From JADJWR01 sp963847675 (GTDB lineage Bacteria; Pseudomonadota; Gammaproteobacteria; Burkholderiales; Burkholderiaceae_F): a stretch of 64,000 nucleotides of DNA. Shown in pieces: positions 56,596 to 64,000 of the stretch (positions within the stretch are counted from its first letter, which is position 1; each line of letters begins with the position of its first letter). The stretch is from the NCBI GenBank assembly GCA_963847675.1, contig CAWKAP010000003.1:248001-312000 (forward strand). The letters run 5' to 3'. The notes below the pieces were generated by a model, which saw only the letters and a list, made by a program, of their open reading frames with translations, made no database searches and was not told the DNA's origin. The position numbers were made by a program, and so were the translations under genes.

Positions 56596-56976
56596 TCACG
56601 AAGGCGTCCCGCTGACGCGGAAGAATCCGGCGCGCGCGACCAGATGGATCATCTGGGCCGCGGCACGAGTCGTCAGTCGGTGCCGGGTGAAGCCCGGCCT
56701 GGGAGAGATGTAGGACGCCATCTCGCGGGCAATGTCGAGTCGCCGGTCCGGCGATTCGGCGAGCAAGGCGATCACGAGGTTCTCCAGCGCGATCACGCGA
56801 ATGCGAAGCTGCACCAGTTCGGCGTTTGCCAACGGCGGCGCCGCCGCTTCTCGTTCGCTGGATGGGGAACTGCTTCGCAGTCGCGAGGATCCGGCGCCGC
56901 CCTCGTTCTCCCAGCGCGAAAGCGCCCGTTGGCGTTGCTGTGCGGTGATGGAGATCTCCGGCGTTCCGGCTTGCAT
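56596..56976 (-). CDS. Hypothetical protein under TGTGC-type control
   Basis: A 126-residue protein. After a basic and Ser/Arg-rich N-terminus (QAGTPEISITAQQRQRALSRW) comes a helix-rich core (NAELVQLRIRVIALENLVIALLAESPDRRLDIAREMASYISPRPGFT). It then ends AAQMIHLVARAGFFRVSG. The core looks like an amphipathic coiled coil. No family is recognised. AGGAC precedes ATG 56976. Its promoter has operator site 6 with the start of transcription near 57011, which supports it being a real gene. Confidence 0.7.
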   Translation of the reverse strand: MQAGTPEISITAQQRQRALSRWENEGGAGSSRLRSSSPSSEREAAAPPLANAELVQLRIRVIALENLVIALLAESPDRRLDIAREMASYISPRPGFTRHRLTTRAAAQMIHLVARAGFFRVSGTPS

Positions 56977-57017
56977 GAGCGGTCGTCCTGAAGGTCTTGT
57001 CGCCAAATGTCGCGCCC

Positions 57018-57062
57018 AGATTACGAGCGGCCCGCCGCCCCGTCTGTGCGGTAGACAACTCA
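57018..57062 (-). promoter_or_regulatory. Operator site 6 and -10 of the 126-residue gene
   Basis: The operator TCTGTGCGGTAGACAACTCA (57043-57062) has one strong half, proximal to the promoter. On the minus strand TAATCT (57023-57018) begins exactly 29.5 bp from the centre. Confidence 0.65.
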
Positions 57063-57115
57063 GTCCCTCGGCACCCTGATCCCACCGTGCCGGATGTCAA
57101 CGGCGGTAGCGATCC

Positions 57116-57160
57116 TGTGTTCGCCGGCGCACAGACTTCGATCGAGTGTCGGCATAGGTT
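57116..57160 (+). promoter_or_regulatory. Operator site 7 and -10 of the 67-residue gene
   Basis: The operator TGTGTTCGCCGGCGCACAGA (57116-57135) has a strong promoter-proximal half. TAGGTT (57155-57160) begins exactly 29.5 bp from the centre. It is divergent from site 6, whose centre is 73 bp away. Confidence 0.7.
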
Positions 57161-57246
57161 GCTTGCAGCGGCTGGCGTGACGCCGCCTTAACCGAGTGAC
57201 CCTGGCCAAAGTGCTCCGCTGATTTCTCTCTTCTTGGGGAACGTAG

Positions 57247-57450
57247 ATGAAAACCTTCTTTGCTGCAGCTGTTGGTAGCGTGCCTCTTTTGACGACCGGC
57301 GTCGCCTCGGCCCAGTCGGGATACATGATGAACGGCAACATGTGGCACGGCGGCTGGATGGGTGGATACGGCGGGTCCTGGGTGCCGATCCTGCTTGTCG
57401 CCGTGGTCGTCGGCCTCGTGGTGTGGGTCGTCAAGCGAAAGAGCAACTGA
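57247..57450 (+). CDS. Small exported Met/His/Gly-rich membrane protein
   Basis: A 67-residue protein. Residues 1-24 form a signal-like hydrophobic stretch (FFAAAVGSVPLLTTGVASAQS). An exported Met/His/Trp/Gly-rich loop follows (YMMNGNMWHGGWMGGYGGSW), and then a membrane helix (VPILLVAVVVGLVVWVV) with a basic end (KRKSN). The Met/His loop could bind metal. GGGGAA precedes the ATG. It is probably cotranscribed with the 142-residue gene 41 bases downstream and controlled by operator site 7. Confidence 0.8.
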   Translation: MKTFFAAAVGSVPLLTTGVASAQSGYMMNGNMWHGGWMGGYGGSWVPILLVAVVVGLVVWVVKRKSN

Positions 57451-57491
57451 ACGATTTCGGCACGCTGCCGCCTTCTTCCCAGGAAACCATA

Positions 57492-57920
57492 ATGAGCTCG
57501 AACAACCACAACAATTTCGCCGGTACCGGCCCCAGCTCGCTTCGCCTCCTGGCTCGCTCGGCGTTCGCAGTTGGCGCCATGCTCGTTTTGGGTACTGCCG
57601 TGGCCGCGGCAGCAGACATGTCGGAAGCCCACGCGCGCTATCAGCGGGACCGGGCGACTTGCATCAGCGGTCAGTCGCACCAGGATCGCACCACCTGCCT
57701 GCGCGAGGCCGACGCCGCGCTGGCCGAGTCCAAGCGGAGGAACCTCGACGCCGCCGGGACGGGCCATTACGAACAGAACCAGCTGCTGCGCTGCGACGCC
57801 CATGCCGCGGAAGACCGCGAGGACTGCCTGCGCCGGATGCGCGGCGAAGGGACTATCAGCGGCAGCGTCGAGGGCGGAGGCCTCTACCGGGAGCTGCGCA
57901 CGACGACGCCGGTGAACTAG
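57492..57920 (+). CDS. Exported Cys-containing hypothetical protein
   Basis: A 142-residue protein with an N-terminal hydrophobic signal (SLRLLARSAFAVGAMLVLGTAVAAAAD). The mature part has four Cys in two spaced pairs (ATCISGQSHQDRTTC and LRCDAHAAEDREDC), suggesting two disulfides. It ends GSVEGGGLYRELRTTTPVN. The function is unknown. AGGAA precedes ATG 57492. It probably shares the transcript of the 67-residue gene. Confidence 0.75.
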   Translation: MSSNNHNNFAGTGPSSLRLLARSAFAVGAMLVLGTAVAAAADMSEAHARYQRDRATCISGQSHQDRTTCLREADAALAESKRRNLDAAGTGHYEQNQLLRCDAHAAEDREDCLRRMRGEGTISGSVEGGGLYRELRTTTPVN

Positions 57921-58005
57921 GGATTGCACGCGGCGCTGCCAGCGGACGGGGCCGAGCCCTGTTCACGACGCGCCCGCTGCTGCAGGTGACTGGACAGCTC
58001 GAGTA

Positions 58006-58050
58006 TGTGTGCGACAGCGCACAGACATGGCTGGCGAGCTCGCATACAGT
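58006..58050 (+). promoter_or_regulatory. Operator site 8 and -10 of the CsbD-family gene
   Basis: The operator TGTGTGCGACAGCGCACAGA (58006-58025) has a perfect promoter-proximal half. TACAGT (58045-58050) begins exactly 29.5 bp from the centre. The predicted leader is about 78 nt. Confidence 0.75.
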
Positions 58051-58134
58051 TCACTAAATGTCAGGCTGCAGCGCTCTCAGTCTTCCAATACGGCGTGCCG
58101 GCCGTCTTCCGGCATGAACTGGCAGGAGCAATTC

Positions 58135-58326
58135 ATGGGCATGAACAAAGACCAAGTTAGAGGCCGAGTCAAAGAAGCGAAAGGCAAGATCAAGGAAGTT
58201 GCCGGCAAACTGGTGGGCAACGAGTCCATGGAAGCCAAAGGCAAGGTTCAGAAAACGCTCGGCAAGGCACAGGCAAAATTCGGCGACGTGAAGCAAGACG
58301 TGAAGGACGCAACGAAAGCCGCCTGA
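58135..58326 (+). CDS. CsbD-family stress protein
   Basis: A 63-residue highly charged protein, MNKDQVRGRVKEAKGKIKEV to KDATKAA. It is the CsbD family of general-stress proteins, abundant and of unknown molecular function. GGAG stands six bases before ATG 58135; the ATG at 58141 is the more usual family start. Its promoter carries operator site 8, so the regulon link to stress is direct. Confidence 0.95.
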   Translation: MGMNKDQVRGRVKEAKGKIKEVAGKLVGNESMEAKGKVQKTLGKAQAKFGDVKQDVKDATKAA

Positions 58327-58391
58327 CGTCGGCCGCAACAGCGCCCGGAATCGATAGTCAGCAGGAGATCGCTGCGGTTCCAGGCTAAGGG

Positions 58392-58415
58392 CTGCCGCCG
58401 GAATCCCGGCGGCAG
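58392..58415 (+). terminator. Hairpin downstream of the CsbD-family gene
   Basis: CTGCCGCCGG (58392-58401), loop AATC, CCGGCGGCAG (58406-58415) is a perfect 10-bp stem, followed by only TTGTC. It may terminate the csbD-like transcript or protect its 3' end. Confidence 0.5.
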
Positions 58416-58529
58416 TTGTCAGCACCCAATGCCGCAGATTTGTTCGGTCAGAGCGCCGACGACGGTTCCGGGCATGCCGCCAGCGTCGACCGTCGCCCGC
58501 ACGATGCGGTACCCCCTCCAGAAACACGC

Positions 58530-58549
58530 TATGTGCGCTAGCGAACATC
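58530..58549. promoter_or_regulatory. Operator site 9, orientation uncertain
   Basis: TATGTGCGCTAGCGAACATC has two good halves. Toward the third regulator a TAAATT (58591-58596) would put it near -63, a class I-like position. On the minus strand TACCGC begins 28.5 bp from the centre. The right half has the TTCG variant which, at sites 1, 4, 5 and 7, is always the promoter-distal half; that points to the minus strand. Confidence 0.55.
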
Positions 58550-58646
58550 GTTCGGTGATCCTCATCAACGGCAACGAAGAGCGGGCTGGGTAAATTTGTA
58601 CGGCCGGCCGGTTTGAGAGTCGGACGCACATTCCTGAAGGGCCTGA

Positions 58647-59483
58647 ATGCCAGGCGGGCAGCCGCTGCGGCCATCTCCTGGGACGCGCTTCGCGTCCGCG
58701 GATAGCAGGTGTCCGGCGTTCGACCAGCGCACGCCCCGGCGGAACCAACTCCTTGCTGCCCTGCCGCCGCGGGATTACGAGCGCCTGTTGCCCGATCTGC
58801 AGCCGGTCGCCATGCCGCTCGGTTGGACGGTTCACGGCGCCGGCGACCGGCAGCAATACCTGCACTTCCTCACGGAAGGGGTCGTTTCCCGCTTGTACGT
58901 GACACGCAACGGGGCATCAACGGAATTCGCACTCACCGGCAGCGAGGGAGTGGTCGGTGTTGCATCGTTTCTGGGTGGCGAAAGCATGCCGAGCGAGGCA
59001 CTGGTGCTGAGCGCCGGCTTCGGCTACCGGCTGAGCGCGAACGTGCTTGCCGGCGAGTTCAGGCACGGCGGTCTTCTGCCACGTCTGCTGTTGCGCTACA
59101 CGCAGGCGCTGATCACGCAAACCGGCCAGATCGCGGCGTGCAATCGGCTGCATTCGGTGGATCAGCAAGTCTGCCGCTGGATCCTGTCGTTTCTCGATCG
59201 GTCGTCCTGTGTCGAGCTGCCGGTCACGCAGGAGATGCTCGCCGGATTGCTCGGCGTACGCCGCGAAAGCGTCACGGAGGCCGCCGGCAAGCTGCAGGAG
59301 GTGGGCCTGATCCATTGCCGTCGCGGCCACATCACCGTGCTCGATCGCCCTCAACTCGAGGCACGGGTATGCGAGTGCTATGCGGTCGTCAAACGGGAGT
59401 ATCGGCGTTTGCTGCAACCGGAGGACATCGCCGACGATGCCGGCGTGCACGGCGCTTGCCGCCAGTCCCATGCCATTGCGTGA
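58647..59483 (+). CDS. Crp/Fnr-family regulator 3
   Basis: A 278-residue paralogue of regulators 1 and 2. After a longer unstructured N-terminus comes the cNMP-like barrel (VAMPLGWTVHGAGDRQQYLHFLTEG to SAGFGYRLSA), a dimer helix (RYTQALITQTGQIAACNRLHSVDQQVCRWIL) and a winged helix (TQEMLAGLLGVRRESVTEAAGKLQ). The recognition helix keeps the Arg-Glu pair and has Glu at the CRP Arg185 position, the same as regulator 1, so both should read TGTGC half-sites. ATG 58647 has GAAGGG upstream. Operator site 9 lies about 100 bases before it. Confidence 0.92.
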   Translation: MPGGQPLRPSPGTRFASADSRCPAFDQRTPRRNQLLAALPPRDYERLLPDLQPVAMPLGWTVHGAGDRQQYLHFLTEGVVSRLYVTRNGASTEFALTGSEGVVGVASFLGGESMPSEALVLSAGFGYRLSANVLAGEFRHGGLLPRLLLRYTQALITQTGQIAACNRLHSVDQQVCRWILSFLDRSSCVELPVTQEMLAGLLGVRRESVTEAAGKLQEVGLIHCRRGHITVLDRPQLEARVCECYAVVKREYRRLLQPEDIADDAGVHGACRQSHAIA

Positions 59484-59564
59484 AGACCCTTCCCCTGCTT
59501 CGTTGACCTGCCGTTATCGACTACCCCGAAACACCGAGCTCCCGCATCGAAGCGACACTGCACA

Positions 59565-60244
59565 ATGGCACCGCGGCACATTGAACGGCACCGCACTGAC
59601 CGCATTGGGTGGTTGCGTGCGGCAGTATTGGGTTCCAACGACGGCATCGTATCGACCGCCAGCCTGGTACTCGGTGTCGCGGCCGCACACGCAAGTCACG
59701 GCAGCATCATGGTCGCCGGCATCGCCGGCCTGGTCGCGGGAGCGATGTCGATGGCCGCGGGCGAGTACGTGTCGGTCCGCTCACAGGCCGATTCCGAACA
59801 AGCCGCGCTCGACCTGGAACGCGCGGAACTTAAGGCAGACGACCCAGGCGAGCGTCGGGAGCTGACCGCAATTTACGTCGGCCGCGGCGTCGAACCCGTG
59901 CTCGCTCGACAGGTTGCCGAGCAACTCATGGCGCACGACGCGCTCGGCGCGCATGCCCGCGACGAATTGGGCATCTCCGAGACGATGAGTGCGCGGCCGA
60001 TTCAGGCGGCGTTGACCTCGGCGGCCAGCTTTGCCGCTGGCGCAGCGTTGCCGTTGCTGGTTGTCGCCGTGGTCGCTGCGCCTGATTTGATTTCCGCCGT
60101 CTCCGCAACCTCACTCGCGTTTCTTGCCCTCCTCGGAGGCGTGGCGGCGCGCGTCGGCGGCGCGCGATGCGCGTCACGTTCTGGGGCGCGCTTGCCATGG
60201 CGCTGACGGCCGGGGTCGGGGCCTTGTTCGGAACGGTGGCGTGA
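59565..60244 (+). CDS. VIT1/CCC1-family transporter, one frameshift near the end
   Basis: A small membrane transporter of the ferrous iron/manganese vacuolar-transporter family. GWLRAAVLGSNDGIVSTASLVLGVAAA and AGAMSMAAGEYVSVRSQADSE are the conserved first helices and metal-binding region. The cytosolic helical domain (LERAELKADDPGERRELTAIYVGRG) and three more helices follow. Near 60155 the frame must shift to give MRVTFWGALAMALTAGVGALFGTVA and the stop at 60244. This is a one-base loss or two-base gain, unlike the other breaks in the window. It would export or store divalent metal. Confidence 0.88.
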
Positions 60245-60303
60245 CAGCGTAGACGCAGCCAACCGCAAGTCCGGTCGAATCGACGTCAATTGCACCTGGA
60301 AAG

Positions 60304-61588
60304 ATGCCGACACAAATACGCCGCCGCGAATTCGCCAGTCCCCGTTCGTTCAGGTTCGACATGGTCCGGACGTTGCTGCGGCAGATCGTCGACAGCGTTG
60401 CTGAGGGCGGCAAGTGGCATCTGAAGCTGGTCTTTTCCGACCACGGCATTTACCACGGCGCGCGAGCAGGCGACCCGGACGTCACGATCATCTTCCGCAA
60501 GCGCTCGGCGGAATGGCGCATGGCGTTCGGCGGAGTGTGGGAATTCCTCGAGTCGTACTTCGACGGTGACATCGACATCGTCGGCGAGCAAGGCCTGCGC
60601 CGGCTGGTGCACCTCGGGTTCAGCAAACCCTTCGGCCGCCTCGAGCACCCGTTGACGATCGTCAAGCGGCGTTTGCTCGAGTGGCGGCAGAACAATCGGG
60701 ACTTCGCGCAGGCCAAGCGCAATGCCACCTTTCACTACGGCCTGCCGACCGAGTTCTTCCATTTCCTGCTCGGCGATACCTTCGGTTACAGCGAGGGACG
60801 CTGGAAGGAAGACACGCGCACCCTCGAGGAGGCCCAGCACAACAACTTCGACCTGATCTGCCAGAAGCTTCGACTGACTCCCGGGGACAAGCTGGTCGAA
60901 GTCGGCCCCGGCTGGGGCTACCTGTCGATGCTCGCGGCGGAGAAGTACGGCGCCGAGGTAACCGGCTACGGGCTCGTCGCCAGCCAGAACGACGCCATGC
61001 GCATGCTGCTGGGCGCTCGCAACTTCCGCGGCAAGCTCACGCTCGTGGAAAGGGATCATCGCGAACTGGCCAATGAACCTTCCCGTTACGATCGGTTCGT
61101 CTCGGTCGGTGTTCATGAGCACGCTGGACGGGACTGCAACGAGCAGTGGATCAGGAGCATCGCCATCGGCCTGCGTCCCGGCGGCATCGGCCTGATCTCC
61201 GCGACGTTCAACATGGCCAAGCGGCCGACCAACTACTGCACGATCAAGCACATCTTTCCCGGCGGCTACATTCCCAGCCTCGCGGAGACGCTGCTACTGA
61301 TGGAGAAGCACGGCCTCGACGTACGGGCAGTCGAGAACTGCTCGTATCACTACCACCGCACCGTCGAGCAGTGGCTCGACGAACTTCGAAACGCACTGGG
61401 AACGCATCCGCGCGCTCGATCCCGCCCGCTTCAATGAAAAATTCCGCAGGACCTGGCTGTTTTATCTGGGTGGTGCTGCAGAAACCTTCGAGGCGGCACG
61501 CGAGGTCATCAACTGCTTCCACATCACGTTCGTGAAGGGACATTTCGCGCGCGGCGGTGGCTCAGCATCCCTCGAACTCGTGCGGTGA
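60304..61588 (+). CDS. Cyclopropane-fatty-acid synthase-like SAM methyltransferase, one frameshift
   Basis: A CFA synthase/mycolic acid methyltransferase family protein. The N-terminal domain (residues 1-120) is followed by FHYGLPTEFFHFLLGDTFGYSEGRW and the SAM-binding loop KLVEVGPGWGYLSMLAAEKYGAEVTGYGL. The usual E(H/L)xGxxxY block appears as SVGVHEHAGRDCNEQW, a variation worth noting. Removing one A of the AAA at 61389-61391 gives DELRTHWERIRALDPARFNEKFRRTWLFYLGGAAETFEAARE and a stop at 61588, about 427 residues. It begins 59 bases after the transporter stop. Confidence 0.87.
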
Positions 61589-61744
61589 GGCCGAGGATGG
61601 CCTCGTTCCGCGTGGTCGCTGACGTCATGCGCGGCGGTCGACCTTGTGTCGGTGTGTCACGCAGCCTGTCGGCGTGGTGGGCCTGTCGAGACAACGAGCG
61701 GGTGCGATGCGCCGACCGGAAAGGCCCGCCGCATCGCTCGGCAT

Positions 61745-61969
61745 TCATTTCTTGTCTTTGCTGACTTCGTGGCCGATGACGCCGCCGACGACAGCACCAC
61801 CGACGGTTCCGACCGCGCTGCCGCCGGTCAGGATTGCACCTCCGACAGCACCGACACCAGCGCCGACGGCCGTGTTCTGATCCTGTGTCGACATGCCGGC
61901 ACAGCCGGCCAGGCCGAGCAGCGTTGCTGCGGCAAGCGCGCCGAACGTGATTCCATGCATCGTTCTCAT
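61745..61969 (-). CDS. Glycine-zipper lipoprotein
   Basis: A 74-residue lipoprotein. The signal core (MHGITFGALAAATLLGLAGCAG) has the lipobox LAGC. The mature part is a glycine zipper (VGAGVGAVGGAILTGGSAVGTVGGAVVGGVIG) ending HEVSKDKK. This resembles OsmB-like and SlyB-like outer-membrane stress lipoproteins. AAAGGGG stands about eight bases before ATG 61969. Its promoter region carries operator site 10. Confidence 0.9.
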   Translation of the reverse strand: MRTMHGITFGALAAATLLGLAGCAGMSTQDQNTAVGAGVGAVGGAILTGGSAVGTVGGAVVGGVIGHEVSKDKK

Positions 61970-62058
61970 TGAGATACCCCTTTTCATCAGGAACTTTCTC
62001 TAACCGTGGCACAGCGCGGCGGCGCAGACGTCGCCCGCCTGCTGGCTCGGATGGAGCA

Positions 62059-62103
62059 AGGTTATGGTGGCTTGCCCTCGCTGTCCGTCCGCTGACGCAC
62101 ATA
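62059..62103 (-). promoter_or_regulatory. Operator site 10 and -10 of the glycine-zipper lipoprotein gene
   Basis: The operator TCCGTCCGCTGACGCACATA is at 62084-62103. On the minus strand TAACCT (62064-62059) begins exactly 29.5 bp from the centre. The promoter-distal half is the better one here. Confidence 0.7.
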
Positions 62104-62243
62104 GCCGGCCGTCGACCGCTACTGCGTGCCTCGCGCCACGGCGCTGCCGGCAGGCGCGCCACGCCTCGCAGCAATGCGCCGCGCGGGTGCGCACCAGTGC
62201 CGCATCGGGTCGCACGAATCCTTGATCGAATCGAAAGGCGCAG

Positions 62244-62263
62244 CCTGTGCGCTTCGGCACAAT
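62244..62263. promoter_or_regulatory. Operator-like sequence at the lipase-like gene start
   Basis: CCTGTGCGCTTCGGCACAAT has both TGTG and CACA with correct spacing, but its 3' end is six bases before the ATG of the downstream gene. No -10 lies in register on either strand. It may be a repressor site, a decoy or chance. Confidence 0.3.
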
Positions 62264-62269
62264 CCCGGC

Positions 62270-63400
<1,131 letters not shown>

Positions 63401-63481
63401 TCCGAACGGTCGTTGGCTTCTTGTCGCGCCCCCGGGCGGGCAGCGCGGCGCTGCGGCTGGGCTTCCCGAACTCCAGCCGAA

Positions 63482-63526
63482 TATGTGCGACAGCGCACCG
63501 ACGGCAAAGGGCCGCGTCGCTAGCGT
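63482..63526 (+). promoter_or_regulatory. Operator site 11 and -10 of the 60-residue gene
   Basis: The operator TATGTGCGACAGCGCACCGA is at 63482-63501. TAGCGT (63521-63526) begins exactly 29.5 bp from the centre. The predicted start is about 63533. Confidence 0.75.
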
Positions 63527-63620
63527 GCTCCGTGGAGTTCCCTCCTCGCCGAGGAAGGGCATTCACCGAAAACCTGCCGGCGGGTCTTTCAACTTGCCGA
63601 CAAGCATGGCGCGAGGCCAC

Positions 63621-63803
63621 ATGAAAACGCTTCTCGATCCTTCGTTTCGCTACACCGCGAGCTTCAGCACGGACCTCAGGAAGACGTTCGCCAGGATCCG
63701 GCGCAGCCAGCGCCGCGAACTGCACGAGGCAAGACAGGTCCCTGGGGCGGCTCTCGTCAACGTCGCGTCGATCGTCAACAGGACCGCCGCGGCTCGTCGC
63801 TAG
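63621..63803 (+). CDS. Small basic protein of unknown function
   Basis: A 60-residue protein, MKTLLDPSFRYTASFSTDLRKTFARIRRSQRRELHEARQVPG to AAARR. The middle is rich in Arg and Lys. No signal or membrane segment is visible. GAGG precedes ATG 63621; an ATG at 63606 is a weaker alternative. Its promoter holds operator site 11, so it is a regulon member by context. Confidence 0.7.
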   Translation: MKTLLDPSFRYTASFSTDLRKTFARIRRSQRRELHEARQVPGAALVNVASIVNRTAAARR

Positions 63804-63810
63804 AGCACGC

Positions 63811-63855
63811 TCTGTGCGCTGGCAGACAGACGGACTCCGGGATCGCCGATATCGT
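63811..63855 (+). promoter_or_regulatory. Operator site 12 and -10 of the DUF3309 gene
   Basis: The operator TCTGTGCGCTGGCAGACAGA is at 63811-63830. TATCGT (63850-63855) begins exactly 29.5 bp from the centre. The predicted start is about 63862, and the leader about 68 nt. Confidence 0.75.
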
Positions 63856-63929
63856 TTGCAATGAGCCGCCTCGCGCAGGCAGCAGGATCGGTGCCCGCGC
63901 AGCACTGGCGGTGAACAGAGGAGAAAGTC

Positions 63930-64000
63930 ATGAGCCTCGGCACCATTCTGTTGATCGTGCTCATCCTGATGCTGGTCGGCGTCCTGCCCACCTGGCCGCA
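63930..64000 (+). CDS. DUF3309 family membrane protein, cut by window end
   Basis: The first 23 codons read MSLGTILLIVLILMLVGVLP then TWP. This is the start of DUF3309, a family of about 50-residue single-pass proteins common near stress genes in soil Proteobacteria. GAGGAGAAAG lies just before the ATG. Operator site 12 precedes it. Confidence 0.88.
   Translation, partial: MSLGTILLIVLILMLVGVLPTWP

Larger units (their letters stand above)
58327..58646. other. Intergenic region with hairpin and operator site 9
   Basis: A 320-base gap between csbD-like and the third regulator gene. It contains a perfect 10-bp hairpin and operator site 9. A minus-strand 18-codon frame (MPGTVVGALTEQICGIGC, 58475 to 58419) is present but poorly supported. 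Confidence 0.55.

Overview
GC-rich chromosomal DNA with dense, mostly intact genes, very probably from a betaproteobacterium (Burkholderiales-like). The basis is family content (DUF3297 protein, TAXI/TRAP uptake, NadX-type aspartate dehydrogenase, a CoA-ester catabolic cluster, HigBA, HflKC, CsbD and DUF3309 stress proteins) and codon use. No rRNA, tRNA, CRISPR array or transposase gene was seen. Many frames are broken by one extra base, mostly inside short homopolymers. This looks like systematic sequence error, so the broken genes are described as probably intact in the living cell.

Layout. 1-4.65 kb: 3' part of a giant unrecognised protein. 4.8-15.1 kb: housekeeping and miscellaneous genes (MscK-type channel, two VOC proteins, DUF3297, class V aminotransferase, hydratase, DUF4139 protein, FmdB zinc ribbon, a 40-residue membrane protein). 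15.4-28.6 kb: a catabolic cluster for an unidentified organic acid. It holds a TAXI binding protein and fused TRAP permease, a fumarate-reductase-like flavoprotein, a class III CoA-transferase, MaoC hydratase, enoyl-CoA hydratase, acyl-CoA dehydrogenase, MmgE/PrpD, a convergent two-part aconitase X and a ThDP enzyme. 29-34.2 kb: HupE/UreJ-like protein, beta-propeller, aspartate dehydrogenase, hydroxyisobutyrate-type dehydrogenase. 34.25-35.78 kb: a 1.5-kb island between perfect 24-bp direct repeats, carrying HigBA and an RHH-like gene pair with a palindromic operator over its promoter. 35.9-44.7 kb: one giant cyclic beta-1,2-glucan synthase.

44.8-64 kb is a stress and envelope region: diguanylate cyclase, three Crp/Fnr-type regulators, antiporter, trypsin-like protease, HflKC, catalase-family protein, dodecin, CsbD, VIT1-like transporter, CFA-synthase-like enzyme, glycine-zipper lipoprotein, lipase-like hydrolase and many tiny membrane or basic proteins.

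The main discovery candidate lies there. A 20-bp palindrome, consensus TCTGTGCGCTAGCGCACAGA (core TGTGC-N6-GCACA, the same half-site geometry as E. coli CRP but with C instead of A), precedes at least eleven transcription units on both strands. In ten of them a -10-like TA begins exactly 29.5 bp from the palindrome centre, which puts the operator at about -41.5 (class II activator position). In the eleventh the offset is 30.5 bp. Two of the three Crp/Fnr proteins keep the Arg and Glu that read TGTG in CRP but replace CRP Arg185 with Glu, a plausible cause of the A-to-C change. One such promoter drives no evident gene and is followed about 155 nt later by a cUUCGg terminator with a 10-T tract, so it is a candidate small RNA of the regulon.
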